NCBI GenBank assembly: GCA_029288195.1
Contig: JARFPR010000264.1
Coordinates: forward strand, 1 to 29,570
DNA: 29,570 nucleotides
Source of the DNA: Gammaproteobacteria bacterium
GTDB lineage: Bacteria; Pseudomonadota; Gammaproteobacteria; GCA-001735895
Direction of reading: 5' to 3'
The notes under the pieces were generated by a model. The model was not told the DNA's origin. It did no database searches and saw nothing but the letters and a program-made list of their open reading frames with translations. Positions 6,608 through 15,052 of this stretch are shown piece by piece. The translations under genes were made by a program, and so were the position numbers. Position 1 is the first letter of the stretch, and every line of letters begins with the position of its first letter.

Positions 6608-7831
6608 ATGCTCGTTGACTACTGGCGCTTTGCCCGATCGAATTCGCGTTTCCTGGGATTCGGATTTTTCCTCGCGTTCATGTCGAGCGCGGGCCAGACC
6701 TATTTTATCGGGGTGTTCGGTACTGGAATCCAGGCGGATTTCGATCTCGACGCCGGTAGCTGGGGTCGCACTTACATGATTGGCACCCTGGCGTCAGCCC
6801 TCGTCATTAACTGGACCGGCGCGCTGATCGATCGACTCGATTTGCGTGTGTTCACCGCGTTGGCACTGCTTGGTTTGTGCTGTGCCTGCCTGTTGATGGG
6901 TTCGGTGACTTCACCGTTAATGCTGGTGTTGGCGATATTCATGTTGCGGCAGTTTGGCCAGGGTTTGAGTAGTCACGCCGGAATAACGTCGATGGCACGT
7001 TACCATAGTGCCGACCGCGGCAAGGCAATCGCGCTCGCCGCGATCGGTTTTGCCTTCGGTGAAGCCATGTTGCCGGTGCTCGGTCTATACGCCTCGCAGT
7101 TATGGGGATGGCGTCACACCTTCTATATCGTCTCGGCGGTGGTGTTGGCCGCGATTTTGCTGGCACTCTGGTTACTGAAAGGGCATAGCCAACGCCATGC
7201 CGAACACAACGATGCGCTCGAAAAACGGGCGCAGCAGGAAGATCGTCAAAGTGACTATACGCGCCGGCAGATGCTTGCCGAGCTGCGATTCTATTTCATG
7301 TTGCCGGCGATGATCGCACCCTCGATGATTGGCACTGCCCTGTTCTTTTTTCCGGCCGAAATTGCCAATGCCAAGCACTGGAGCAGCCTGTGGCTGACTG
7401 GAAACTACTGGCTTTACTCACTGGTCTCGGTCGCGACCACGGTTTACTCAGGTATTTTAATCGACCGTTTCAGTGCACGGCGCGTGGTGCCGCTGTTCCT
7501 GTTGCCGCTGGCGCTGGCATTGGTGGTGCTGAATATCTCCGATCACCCATTCATCGTATGGCCTTACATGCTGTTGATGGGTATCAGCTCCGGACTTTAT
7601 TTCACCGGTCTGAGCGCGCTCTGGGCGGAGCTTTATGGTGCCAGGCATCTCGGTGCGATCAAATCCATGACCAACGCGATCATGGTGTTTTCATCGGCGC
7701 TTGGTCCGGCCCTGGTGGGTACGCTGCTCGAGTGGAACATGTCATTTCCGGCAATCTCGATGATTATGGCCGCATTCTGCGTGGGCGCGACCGCACTCCT
7801 GGTTTATACGCTGCGGATGTCGAGTAAGTGA
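6608..7831 (+). CDS. MFS family transporter
   Basis: The 407-residue protein has about twelve hydrophobic segments in two halves, separated by a polar loop near residues 195-225 (HSQRHAEHNDALEKRAQQED). This is the major facilitator layout. The segment after TM2 (GALIDRLDLR) and its repeat in the second half (GILIDRFSARRV) match the MFS A-motif region. Substrate and direction cannot be told. The gene ends inside the convergent BKACE gene (28-base overlap at 7804-7831). The ATG at 6608 has no good ribosome site, so translation may be weak or depend on context. Confidence 0.85.
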   Translation: MLVDYWRFARSNSRFLGFGFFLAFMSSAGQTYFIGVFGTGIQADFDLDAGSWGRTYMIGTLASALVINWTGALIDRLDLRVFTALALLGLCCACLLMGSVTSPLMLVLAIFMLRQFGQGLSSHAGITSMARYHSADRGKAIALAAIGFAFGEAMLPVLGLYASQLWGWRHTFYIVSAVVLAAILLALWLLKGHSQRHAEHNDALEKRAQQEDRQSDYTRRQMLAELRFYFMLPAMIAPSMIGTALFFFPAEIANAKHWSSLWLTGNYWLYSLVSVATTVYSGILIDRFSARRVVPLFLLPLALALVVLNISDHPFIVWPYMLLMGISSGLYFTGLSALWAELYGARHLGAIKSMTNAIMVFSSALGPALVGTLLEWNMSFPAISMIMAAFCVGATALLVYTLRMSSK

Positions 7832-8625
7832 CGCGCACGGGTGCTGTCTGCAGGTCGACAATCGACTGCCTGCAGGGTATCGACCAGGCTCGAAACCAGA
7901 GTCGAGGTACTCGCTGCCATCTCGCCATTGGGAAGGTAAAGATTGTTTTCAAAGCCGACCCGTGCGTGGCCACCAGCATTGATCGCTGCCATCACGCACG
8001 CTTGTTCCTGGCTGCCAAACGCACAGGTGAACCAGTCGAGTCCGTCGAGGTCGTGTTGCAGGAACGGCTCGAGGTCGGCGGGATTGGACTGGAAGTTGAC
8101 GTTATACCGCCCAAGTACGAACAGCACACAACGGTGGCCGGCGGGGATAATGCCTCGTTCGCGGTAATCGAGAAAGTGCTGCAGTTCCTCGGCCGAGAAA
8201 ACGATATGCTGAATATGAACTTCGCGCTCGTCACACCATTCGAAAAACTCTCTGGCGATTTCAGCTTGCTCGAAGTTTGAACTGATCTCGCGCAGGCACA
8301 TGCTTGCCATTTGCGGTACCACTGCCTGGAGGCAGGCAACCTGTTCCTCGGGGGTGTAGATTCCGACCGCTTCGGAAGTGACCTGGATCAGCATCCCGGG
8401 AACCCGCCGTGTCATTTCCGCAATCAATTCGCGGTAAAGCCCGGCATCGAGCACGTGCTCGTCATTCTCTCCGCGCACGTGCGCGTGCAGCACGCTTGCG
8501 CCGGCGGCGTAGCATCGAGCTGCCTCGCTCGCGGTATCTTCGACGGAAACAGGCAGGGCAGCGTGGTCGAGCTTGGTTTTACGCGCACCGTTCGGCGCAG
8601 CCATGATGACGACGTCACGTGTCAT
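7804..8625 (-). CDS. BKACE (DUF849) beta-keto acid cleavage enzyme
   Basis: This 273-residue TIM-barrel enzyme belongs to the beta-keto acid cleavage family, whose known members condense a beta-keto acid with acetyl-CoA to give acetoacetate and a new acyl-CoA. The zinc ligands are visible: His47 and His49 in LHAHVR and Glu226 in GFENN. The N-terminus AAPNGARKT is a variant of the usual APTGA motif. The start overlaps the stop of the upstream aminotransferase gene (ATGA), so the two are translationally coupled. The amine-bearing substrate is probably a beta-keto acid made by that aminotransferase or by the SDR dehydrogenases upstream. The exact substrate cannot be read from the sequence. Confidence 0.9.
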   Translation of the reverse strand: MTRDVVIMAAPNGARKTKLDHAALPVSVEDTASEAARCYAAGASVLHAHVRGENDEHVLDAGLYRELIAEMTRRVPGMLIQVTSEAVGIYTPEEQVACLQAVVPQMASMCLREISSNFEQAEIAREFFEWCDEREVHIQHIVFSAEELQHFLDYRERGIIPAGHRCVLFVLGRYNVNFQSNPADLEPFLQHDLDGLDWFTCAFGSQEQACVMAAINAGGHARVGFENNLYLPNGEMAASTSTLVSSLVDTLQAVDCRPADSTRARHLLDIRSV

Positions 8626-9950
8626 AACGTACGCAGTGTGGATTTAAGCGCCTGGTCGAGCTTGCTGACGATTTCTTCAATATGGGTGCTGTTAATAATG
8701 AAGGGTGGTGCCAGCAGCACGTGATCACCCTGTTGCCCGTCGATAGTGCCGCCCATCGGGTAGCAGATGAGGCCGGCATCCATTGCCGCCTGCTTGAATT
8801 TCTTGTGGAAGCCGAGCTGAGGCGGAAAAGGCGACTTGCTGTCTCGTTCGCGCACGAACTCGAGTCCCAGGAACAGCCCTCGGCCGCGGACATCGCCGAT
8901 ATTCGGATGCTCCCCGAACTTGTCCGTCAGTGCCTTGCGCAGGCTTACACCCTGGGACAGCACCTGGTCGAGCAAACGCCTTTCCATCACTTTCTTGACC
9001 ACCGCGTGTGCAGCTGCACAGGCGACCGGGTGTCCGAGGTAAGTATGTCCGTGTTGAAAGAAACCAGAGCCCTGCGCGATTGCATCATAAATAGTATCGG
9101 TACAAAGCATGGCCCCGATCGGCTGGTAACCCGCACCCAGTCCTTTAGCGATGGTCATGATATCCGGCGCGATGCCATCCTGGTCGCAGGCGTAGAGACT
9201 GCCGGTTCGACCCATGCCGCACATGACTTCGTCGAGAATCAATAACACCCCGTACTGATCGCAGATTTCGCGAATGCGCTTGTAATAGCCCGCCACCGCG
9301 GGTACCGCGCCAAGCGTCGCGCCGACTACCGGTTCGGCGATAAACGCCATGACTTGTTCTGCGCCGAGGCGCTGGATTTCGGTTTCGAGTTCGTTGGCGA
9401 CGCGCTGTCCATATTCAAATTCGGTCTCTTCTTTTTGCTGGTCACGATAGCTGTAGCAGGGCGCGATATGCGTGGTTTCAATCATCAATGGCGCAAACGG
9501 TTCACGCCGCCACAGGTTGCCGCCGGCGGCAAGTGCTCCGAGGGTATTGCCGTGATACGACTGCCTGCGCGCAATAACCCGATGACGGTCGGGTTGCCCG
9601 ACCTCGATGAAATACTGGCGTGCGAGCTTGATTGCAGCTTCGACCGCTTCGGAACCCCCTGAAACCAGGTAAACCCGGTCGAGGGCCCCGGGCGCTTCCT
9701 TGATCAGTAACTCGGCAAGCGCCTCGGCCGGAATGCTGCTGAAGAACCCGGTATGCGCAAATTCGAGACGCTTGACCTGTTTCTTGATTGCCTTGATAAC
9801 CTTGGCGTCGCTGTGTCCGAGGCAGGAGACCGCGGCGCCACCCGAAGCGTCGAGGTAACGTTTTCCCTTGCGGTCAATAATATAAACGCCGTCGCCCTCA
9901 ACCGCGAGCGGCAGGCTTATCTTACAGTTGCGGGGAAAAATGTTGCTCAT
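8622..9950 (-). CDS. Class III PLP-dependent aminotransferase
   Basis: The 442-residue cytosolic enzyme is a class III (omega-type) aminotransferase. The PLP-binding features are YLVSGGSEAVEAAIKLA (phosphate cradle), RRQSYHGNTLGAL, Asp240-Glu241 in LILDEVMCGMGRTG, and the Schiff-base Lys269 in TIAKGLGAGYQPIGAM. Members move amino groups from beta-, gamma- or omega-positions of diamines and non-alpha amino acids, usually to pyruvate or 2-oxoglutarate. The coupled BKACE gene directly downstream suggests that the product is a beta-keto acid, so the substrate may be a beta-amino acid. It is the first gene after a 160-base gap following the ABC transporter genes on the same strand. Confidence 0.92.
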   Translation of the reverse strand: MSNIFPRNCKISLPLAVEGDGVYIIDRKGKRYLDASGGAAVSCLGHSDAKVIKAIKKQVKRLEFAHTGFFSSIPAEALAELLIKEAPGALDRVYLVSGGSEAVEAAIKLARQYFIEVGQPDRHRVIARRQSYHGNTLGALAAGGNLWRREPFAPLMIETTHIAPCYSYRDQQKEETEFEYGQRVANELETEIQRLGAEQVMAFIAEPVVGATLGAVPAVAGYYKRIREICDQYGVLLILDEVMCGMGRTGSLYACDQDGIAPDIMTIAKGLGAGYQPIGAMLCTDTIYDAIAQGSGFFQHGHTYLGHPVACAAAHAVVKKVMERRLLDQVLSQGVSLRKALTDKFGEHPNIGDVRGRGLFLGLEFVRERDSKSPFPPQLGFHKKFKQAAMDAGLICYPMGGTIDGQQGDHVLLAPPFIINSTHIEEIVSKLDQALKSTLRTL

Positions 9951-10110
9951 CTGTCTGGTGGTTTGGCCACGCTCTTATAAAGCCGCCAGGTTCGGGACTG
10001 GCTCAGGCTAATGCACCTGGCATTCTGACGGCCTGCGGCATTAACGTCAATTGTGTTGTGACATTGTTGACAAAGGTGAGATATATAAGGCGCGAGCGCG
10101 GTTAAAAAGA
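9951..10110. other. Intergenic region between ABC ATPase and aminotransferase genes
   Basis: No gene is seen. An inverted repeat GCCAGGT (9985-9991) / ACCTGGC (10015-10021) with a 23-base loop lies 35-71 bases upstream of the aminotransferase start. It could be an operator or a leader structure. No convincing sigma-70 promoter was found, so read-through from the ABC operon is possible. Confidence 0.35.
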
Positions 10111-10866
10111 CTAGAGAATCTGGCTCAGAAACTCTTGCGTACGCGGATCCGTGGCCTCGGTAAAAAACGTGGCAGGCGGCCCATGCTCAACAATGACACC
10201 ACGATCAGTAAAGTAAATGTGATCGGCAACTTCGCGTGCGAAGCCCATTTCGTGGGTAACCAGGATACAGGTCATGCCATCCTGGGCCAGGTCCTTGATC
10301 GCGAGCAGCACTTCGTTCACAGTTTCAGGGTCCAGCGCGGCCGTCACTTCGTCGAACAGCATGACATCGGGATTCATCGCTAACGATCGTGCGATCGCGA
10401 CACGTTGTTGCTGACCCCCCGAGAGTTCTCCGGGATAGGAATTCTCCTTGCCCACCAGGTTGACGCGCTTGATCAGCGCTCGGGCACGTTCCTCGACTAC
10501 CTCGGCAGATTGTTTCAATACCTTGATCGGTGCCATCATGACATTTTCGAGTGCGGTTTTGTGCGGGAACAGGTTGTACTGCTGGAATACCATGCCGACA
10601 TTTTTGCGCAACTCCAGTTTGTCGAGGTCGGGGTCATTGACTTCAATACCTTCAACCTTGATCGATCCACTGTCGATCGTGTTTAGCGCGTTGACACAAC
10701 GGATCAGGGTCGACTTGCCTGAACCGGATGGACCAATAATACAAATTACCTCGCCTTGCCTGACATCGAGCGAAACACCTTTCAATACTTCGAGATCGCC
10801 AAACGATTTATGCACGTCCTTGATCGACACCAGCGGTTGATCAGGTGTCCAGTCACTGTTGGTCAT
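10111..10866 (-). CDS. Polar amino acid ABC transporter, ATP-binding subunit
   Basis: At 251 residues this is a typical GlnQ/HisP-type ATPase. Walker A is GPSGSGKST (45-53), the Q-loop is FQQYNLFPHKT (about 94-104), the signature is LSGGQQQ (148-154), and Walker B is LFDEVTAALDPE (170-181, with Val where Pro is usual in DEPT). The switch His is in VTHEMGF. It powers import through the two permeases encoded immediately upstream, starting 21 bases after the second permease stop. ATP binding and hydrolysis appear intact. Confidence 0.95.
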   Translation of the reverse strand: MTNSDWTPDQPLVSIKDVHKSFGDLEVLKGVSLDVRQGEVICIIGPSGSGKSTLIRCVNALNTIDSGSIKVEGIEVNDPDLDKLELRKNVGMVFQQYNLFPHKTALENVMMAPIKVLKQSAEVVEERARALIKRVNLVGKENSYPGELSGGQQQRVAIARSLAMNPDVMLFDEVTAALDPETVNEVLLAIKDLAQDGMTCILVTHEMGFAREVADHIYFTDRGVIVEHGPPATFFTEATDPRTQEFLSQIL

Positions 10867-10887
10867 TTCAAATACTCCGGGAATAAT

Positions 10888-11793
10888 CTATTGCCTGACG
10901 ACAAAACGTTTCTCCAGCCTGATGGTGAGGCGCGCGATGGGGTAGCAGTAGGCAAAAAATATGATCAATGCAAAGCCGAAAAACGGTACCAGTAGCTCGG
11001 GATGATTGTCCTCTGCTTCCATCGCCTGGCGAGACAGGGTGATGATCTCCTCGACCCCTAGTAGCGAAATCAACGGCGTAGCCATGGTCAGGATGGCATA
11101 CCAGTTCATCCAGGGCGGGATCATGCGTTTGAAGCACTGTGGCAGGATGACCATCCACAGCGTTTGTTGACGCGAATAGGCGAGTGACTCGGCTGCTTCC
11201 CACTGTCCGGTCGGCACCGATACGATTGCACCACGCACGATCTCGGAGATATTTGCCATGATCGGCAGCGCCAGGCCAAACACGGCCTTGAGCCAGTCAG
11301 GAATCGGGTATATCTCACCCGCGATTTCAATTTCGAACGGCAGTGCCAGCATTACGATAAACAGCAACACCAGCCAGGGCGAGTTACGAAACAACTGGGT
11401 GATGAACCAGCTCAACCGAGCCAGCGGTCGCAATGGGGAAACCTGTCCAAGTCCGAGCAGCACGCCTGCAATGGTGCCGATGAGCATGGTGAGGAAGCTG
11501 ACGATCAGGTTTAACAGGAATCCCTTGGTGACGATGAAAGGCAACCAACGCCATAGTGCGTCGAGCGCCTGGGCAAAACTATAGTTGCTTTGCGCCATCG
11601 CAATCCCGGGCCAAAGCAGAAATAGCAGTGCGATAATCAGCAGGCTGCGAGGCGAAAATTCAGCCAGCCAATGGCTGAATTGTAAGTCCTGAACCTGGCC
11701 GGCCGGGTTATATTTAAATGGCTTCATCACCGCGAGGTTGGTTGCGTTGAACCGATCCCGTTTGGTTACGCCCAATTTGCTGATCGGTGTCAT
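10888..11793 (-). CDS. Polar amino acid ABC transporter, permease subunit 2
   Basis: This 301-residue membrane protein carries a BPD_transp_1 domain (about 95-290) with the HisM/GlnP family features: FRNSPWLVLLFIV and the EAA loop around QWEAAESLAYSRQQTLWMVILPQ. The N-terminal 60 residues are longer than in most homologues and include an extra hydrophobic segment (LLIIALLFLLWPGIAMA). I set the start at 11793, where ATGA overlaps the stop of the upstream permease. The same frame stays open to 12435, but that extension only shadows the other permease. Confidence 0.92.
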   Translation of the reverse strand: MTPISKLGVTKRDRFNATNLAVMKPFKYNPAGQVQDLQFSHWLAEFSPRSLLIIALLFLLWPGIAMAQSNYSFAQALDALWRWLPFIVTKGFLLNLIVSFLTMLIGTIAGVLLGLGQVSPLRPLARLSWFITQLFRNSPWLVLLFIVMLALPFEIEIAGEIYPIPDWLKAVFGLALPIMANISEIVRGAIVSVPTGQWEAAESLAYSRQQTLWMVILPQCFKRMIPPWMNWYAILTMATPLISLLGVEEIITLSRQAMEAEDNHPELLVPFFGFALIIFFAYCYPIARLTIRLEKRFVVRQ

Positions 11794-12542
11794 GTGCCGT
11801 ATCCCGGTATGCGCATGCCGCGCTCCCAACGGCTCATGCCGAGGACGAGAATGCCGACCAGCAGGAAATAGGCAAAAAACAGGAACAGCATGCACGCGTT
11901 CTGCGCGGTAGAGTAATCGTTGTATATGCTGATCATTTGATAAAGCAGTTCGGGAACCGCGATTGCCAGCGCCTGGGTCGTGGTTTTTACCAGGTTGACC
12001 AGGTTGTTGTTGAGTGCAGGCAGGCTGACTCGAAACGCTAGCGGCAGCACGATGTAGATATAAATCTGTAACCGGTTCATGCCGAGAGCTTCGGCCGCTT
12101 CCTGGGTCGATTCCGGAACCGCCTCGATTCCGGCTCTGAAAATTTCCACGTTGAAAGCACCGGCAAAGAATGACAGCGATATGATTGCCCAGCCTACATT
12201 GGAAATAATCGGCACCTCGACCCAGCCATCGGGGGCATAGGTCGGGGTAAACTGGCCCAGCGCAAAATAGAAAAACATCAGCTGAACTAGCGGCGGGGTA
12301 TTGCGGAAAAACTGGATGTAGCCCTGCATGACAAGCCGCAGGGTCTTCGAATGCGCACCCTGAGCCCATGCGCCGACCACACCGATAATGACGCTGAAGA
12401 TGACACAGACGACCGAGAGTTGAATGGTCATCCACAGGCCGTCGGCTACGCGCCAGGCCTGGACCGGATCATAAAAATAAATGAAGTTCCATTTCGGGTG
12501 CGTCTGCGCGAGATCGTAAAAATATTGCTGGAAAGCGTTCAT
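11790..12542 (-). CDS. Polar amino acid ABC transporter, permease subunit 1
   Basis: The 250-residue inner-membrane protein is a BPD_transp_1 permease of the HisQ/GltJ type. Visible features are YIQFFRNTPPLVQLMFFYFALG, the family motif preceding the coupling helix, and the EAA loop AVPESTQEAAEALGMNRLQIYIYIVLPLAFR. It pairs with the second permease (4-base overlap) to form the channel. The gene lies 68 bases after the binding protein gene, and a strong hairpin sits in that gap. Confidence 0.93.
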   Translation of the reverse strand: MNAFQQYFYDLAQTHPKWNFIYFYDPVQAWRVADGLWMTIQLSVVCVIFSVIIGVVGAWAQGAHSKTLRLVMQGYIQFFRNTPPLVQLMFFYFALGQFTPTYAPDGWVEVPIISNVGWAIISLSFFAGAFNVEIFRAGIEAVPESTQEAAEALGMNRLQIYIYIVLPLAFRVSLPALNNNLVNLVKTTTQALAIAVPELLYQMISIYNDYSTAQNACMLFLFFAYFLLVGILVLGMSRWERGMRIPGYGT

Positions 12543-12559
12543 TTTAAAGAAGCGTAAAC

Positions 12560-12586
12560 ATCAGCCGGGGCTTGCCCCCGGCTGAT
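12560..12586 (-). promoter_or_regulatory. Intra-operon hairpin between binding protein and permease genes
   Basis: ATCAGCCGGGG (12560-12570) and CCCCGGCTGAT (12576-12586) form a perfect 11-base-pair stem with a five-base loop. It is in the 68-base gap between the binding protein stop (minus strand) and the permease start. No T-run follows on the minus strand, so it is better read as an mRNA 3'-end stabiliser or attenuator that keeps the binding protein in excess over the membrane parts, as known for malE-malF and similar operons. Confidence 0.65.
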
Positions 12587-12610
12587 ATCTCTTCGACTTA
12601 GGTAAGCTGG

Positions 12611-13459
12611 TTACTGAATCCAGTCAGCAAAACGCTTGTTTTGGTCCTTCAGGTACTGCGTGGCCTGGATTCCCCATTTCTTTTCGAGCTCGATGAGCTT
12701 GCCTGACTGGTGCATGTTGTAGGTTAATCCAGACATGAAATTACCGAAAATACAGTCCTTTTCGGCCAGTGGTACCGCGAGTCCCCAGGGATTGTCGTCC
12801 TCGCTATTCAGCGGCATTTCGTAACTATCGTAGTTACCTGAAGACAGGTCCGACATGATCGATGAATCGTCGTAAACCCAGGCAATACACTTCTTGTCAC
12901 GCAGTGCCTGCTTGGCTTCAGCATTACCGGTGAAGGCAATGATCTTTGCGTCATAGCGATCGGAAACGACTTTATTATAGAAAGCTCCCTGCTTGCCACA
13001 GACCGGCTTGCCGCGAAGATCTTCCCATTTTTTTATGCCCACTGCCTTGGGTGACATTACGTTGGTGCCTGAGGTGTAGTAGTTGGGTTGGGTGATACCG
13101 ACAATTTTACGCCGATCGACACGATCCGACATGGTTGCGATCATCAGGTCGATCTTGCCGTTTTCCAGGAATTGCATGCGGTTAGAAGACTGTACCGCCA
13201 CCAGTTCGAGGTCAACACCCATCGCGTCGGCCGCCATTTTAGCCATATCGGCCTCCATACCCACGATGGCACCGCCAGAATCACGATAGCCCCAGGGCTT
13301 GTAGTCGGCCTTGACGCCCACCACCATCTTGCCGCGTTTCATGACCTTGTTCCAGGTGTCGTTGCTGCAAGTATGGCCCGCTGCCAGGCTGGCGCTGCTG
13401 GCGACAATGAGTGCTGCCGAGGCGGCGCTGACCAGTAAAGTTTTGATTGGTTGTTTCAT
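12611..13459 (-). CDS. Polar amino acid ABC transporter, periplasmic binding protein
   Basis: The 282-residue protein starts with a signal peptide (MKQPIKTLLVSAASAALIV, cleavage after SLAAG). The SBP_bac_3 fold follows: GKMVVGVKADYKPWGYRD, VGMEADMAKMAADAMGVDLELV, LENGKIDLMIATMSDRVDRRKIVG with the ligand-carboxylate Arg, and YNMHQSGKLIELEKKWGI near the end. Several Cys residues (near 31, 155, 193 and 237) may form disulphides in the periplasm. A GGAGG ribosome site lies eight bases before the ATG. It is the first gene of the four-gene importer and probably sets its specificity, which I cannot read. Confidence 0.94.
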   Translation of the reverse strand: MKQPIKTLLVSAASAALIVASSASLAAGHTCSNDTWNKVMKRGKMVVGVKADYKPWGYRDSGGAIVGMEADMAKMAADAMGVDLELVAVQSSNRMQFLENGKIDLMIATMSDRVDRRKIVGITQPNYYTSGTNVMSPKAVGIKKWEDLRGKPVCGKQGAFYNKVVSDRYDAKIIAFTGNAEAKQALRDKKCIAWVYDDSSIMSDLSSGNYDSYEMPLNSEDDNPWGLAVPLAEKDCIFGNFMSGLTYNMHQSGKLIELEKKWGIQATQYLKDQNKRFADWIQ

Positions 13460-13619
13460 CGATTCCTCCAGGAATTTTATGTGTTATTTATTTTACGTGT
13501 GATTTATTTTGTCCCCGTCGTTTAGAGCACGGGATTGTCCTACCGGCCATATTTAACCGCAGATATGGTGATCGTGCAAACCACTTGACCGGGCAACGGG
13601 TGCCGATTGTTACCTGGTC
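13460..13619. other. Upstream region of the ABC transporter operon
   Basis: This 160-base gap separates the carbonic anhydrase stop from the binding protein start and is the likely site of a separate promoter for the transporter genes. It contains the AT-rich tandem repeat at 13481-13510 and a weak stem CCCGT (13515-13519) / ACGGG (13530-13534). Confidence 0.4.
13481..13510. repeat. Tandem 14-base AT-rich repeat before the binding protein gene
   Basis: On the plus strand GTGTTATTTATTTT (13481-13494) and GTGTGATTTATTTT (13497-13510) differ at one base and start 16 bases apart. On the coding (minus) strand they read AAAATAAATCACAC and AAAATAAATAACAC, 22-51 bases upstream of the ATG. They may be protein-binding sites, a promoter duplication, or Hfq-type A/U-rich leader elements. 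Confidence 0.45.
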
Positions 13620-14255
13620 TTAGCTGAAGACTGTAAATTTACCCGCTTCCCAGTCGTAGCCGCTGAGCTCAGGGCCGGCAATATCAACATACCAGCCATG
13701 CAACTGCAGTGCCCCCGACTCGACGCGCTCGCGTACCCATGGAAACGTGGTCAGGTTTTCAAGCGATACCAGTACCGCGTTCTGCTCGCAGGCCCGGGTG
13801 CAGGCTTCCTCACCGGCGGTTGACATGGTGGCGAGTACCCGGCGGTGAGCCGCGGCCAGCATCGATACCCAGGAAGGAACAAATTTGAAAGAACTGTCAT
13901 AGGGTTCGGGGTCCATCATCAACTTGATGCCACCGCAATGAGCGTGGCCCAGCACCACCAGGTGTTTGACATTGAGTCCAAGGATCGCGAATTCCAGTGC
14001 AGCACTGGTGCCGTGGTAGGTGCCTTCCAGTTCCATCGGTGGCACCAGGTTAGCGACGTTACGGATCACGAACAGATCACCCGGGTCCGCCTGGAACAGG
14101 ATTGCCGGGTCGACGCGTGAATCGGAACAGGCGATTACGGCCACTTCCGGGCGCTGGCCCTTGGCAACCAGGTTTTCGATTAAGGGACGGCTCTGTTCGT
14201 AGGGTCCGTCACGATACTCCTGGTAACCTTTTAATAATTTATCTACTGCTGACAT
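13620..14255 (-). CDS. Beta-class carbonic anhydrase
   Basis: The 211-residue cytosolic enzyme interconverts CO2 and bicarbonate. The zinc ligands are Cys43 (with the Asp45-Arg47 dyad in ACSDSRVDP), His104 and Cys107 (GHAHCGG). The segment DLFVIRNVANLVPP is also diagnostic. Length is normal for the family. It lies within the long minus-strand series of catabolic genes, 32 bases after an SDR gene, which is an unusual place for it. Possible jobs are bicarbonate supply to a carboxylase or disposal of CO2 released by the pathway; neither is proven. Confidence 0.95.
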   Translation of the reverse strand: MSAVDKLLKGYQEYRDGPYEQSRPLIENLVAKGQRPEVAVIACSDSRVDPAILFQADPGDLFVIRNVANLVPPMELEGTYHGTSAALEFAILGLNVKHLVVLGHAHCGGIKLMMDPEPYDSSFKFVPSWVSMLAAAHRRVLATMSTAGEEACTRACEQNAVLVSLENLTTFPWVRERVESGALQLHGWYVDIAGPELSGYDWEAGKFTVFS

Positions 14256-14287
14256 TTGTTATTGAATCCTGGTATTAGTGATCCTGG

Positions 14288-15049
14288 TTAGAAAGGTAGC
14301 GGCAGCTTGCTGGTTCTGCCGCCGTCGATGACGATGACCTGGCCAGTGACAAACGTGGAATCGTCACTCGCGAGGTAAACGGCGAGCTTGCCGACATCCT
14401 CCGGTTCGCCGATACGCCCGGCCGGGTGCATTTTGTATAAATCCTCCCAGGCAGTGTCCGGGTCCTGCTGCGCGTTGATGTAATCGTCGCTCAAATCCGT
14501 ACGTATCCAGCCGGGAGCAATTGCATTGACGCGGATATTATCCTTGCCGAGGTCGATCGCCATGGCCCGGGTCAGCGCATGTATACCCCCCTTGGAAGCA
14601 CAGTAGGCAGCGTGTTGGGGATTGGCGGCGAGACCTTCTATCGAACCGATGTTGATAATGCTGCCGCCCTTGTCGGCACGCAGCAGCGGCAATAAATGCT
14701 TGCTTAAAAATACGGGTGCGGTCAGGTTGACAGCGATCATCCTGTTCCATTCTTCGAGCTGCAAATCATCGAGCGGTTTTTCAAACATGAATCCCGCGTT
14801 ATTAATTAATACATCGACCTTGCCGAAAGTTTGTTCTGCGGCGCTGGCAACTGCGGCATAACTATCGGGATTCGAAAGATCTGTTTCGACCCAGTGCACC
14901 CAGTCCTGGGCTGCCAGGTTTGATGGCAGCGGTGAGCGTTGAGCGACCAGCAGTGCCGCCCCGGCTGCAAGCATGGCCTGGCTGATGCCGAGGCCGATAC
15001 CCTGGCCACCGCCGGTAATAACAATGACCTTGCCTTCGAGATTGGTCAT
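14288..15049 (-). CDS. SDR family oxidoreductase (second of two)
   Basis: This 253-residue classical short-chain dehydrogenase has the cofactor motif TGGGQGIGLG (about 12-21), NNAG in VLINNAGFMFEKP, and the active site Ser...YCASKGG (Tyr-x3-Lys). The C-terminus carries GQVIVIDGGRT. It would oxidise an alcohol or reduce a ketone with NAD(P). An acidic or basic residue deciding NAD or NADP is not clear. It follows the first SDR gene by only three bases and shares its strand and probable operon, so the two may catalyse successive or stereochemically paired steps. Confidence 0.92.
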   Translation of the reverse strand: MTNLEGKVIVITGGGQGIGLGISQAMLAAGAALLVAQRSPLPSNLAAQDWVHWVETDLSNPDSYAAVASAAEQTFGKVDVLINNAGFMFEKPLDDLQLEEWNRMIAVNLTAPVFLSKHLLPLLRADKGGSIINIGSIEGLAANPQHAAYCASKGGIHALTRAMAIDLGKDNIRVNAIAPGWIRTDLSDDYINAQQDPDTAWEDLYKMHPAGRIGEPEDVGKLAVYLASDDSTFVTGQVIVIDGGRTSKLPLPF

Positions 15050-15052
15050 TGC

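Noticed and set aside
8682..9245. 187-codon plus-strand frame
   Set aside because: It is antisense to the aminotransferase gene and has no domain of its own.
11794..12435. N-terminal extension of permease 2 to a 515-residue protein
   Set aside because: The extra part is an out-of-frame reading of permease 1. The ATGA overlap at 11790-11793 marks the true start.
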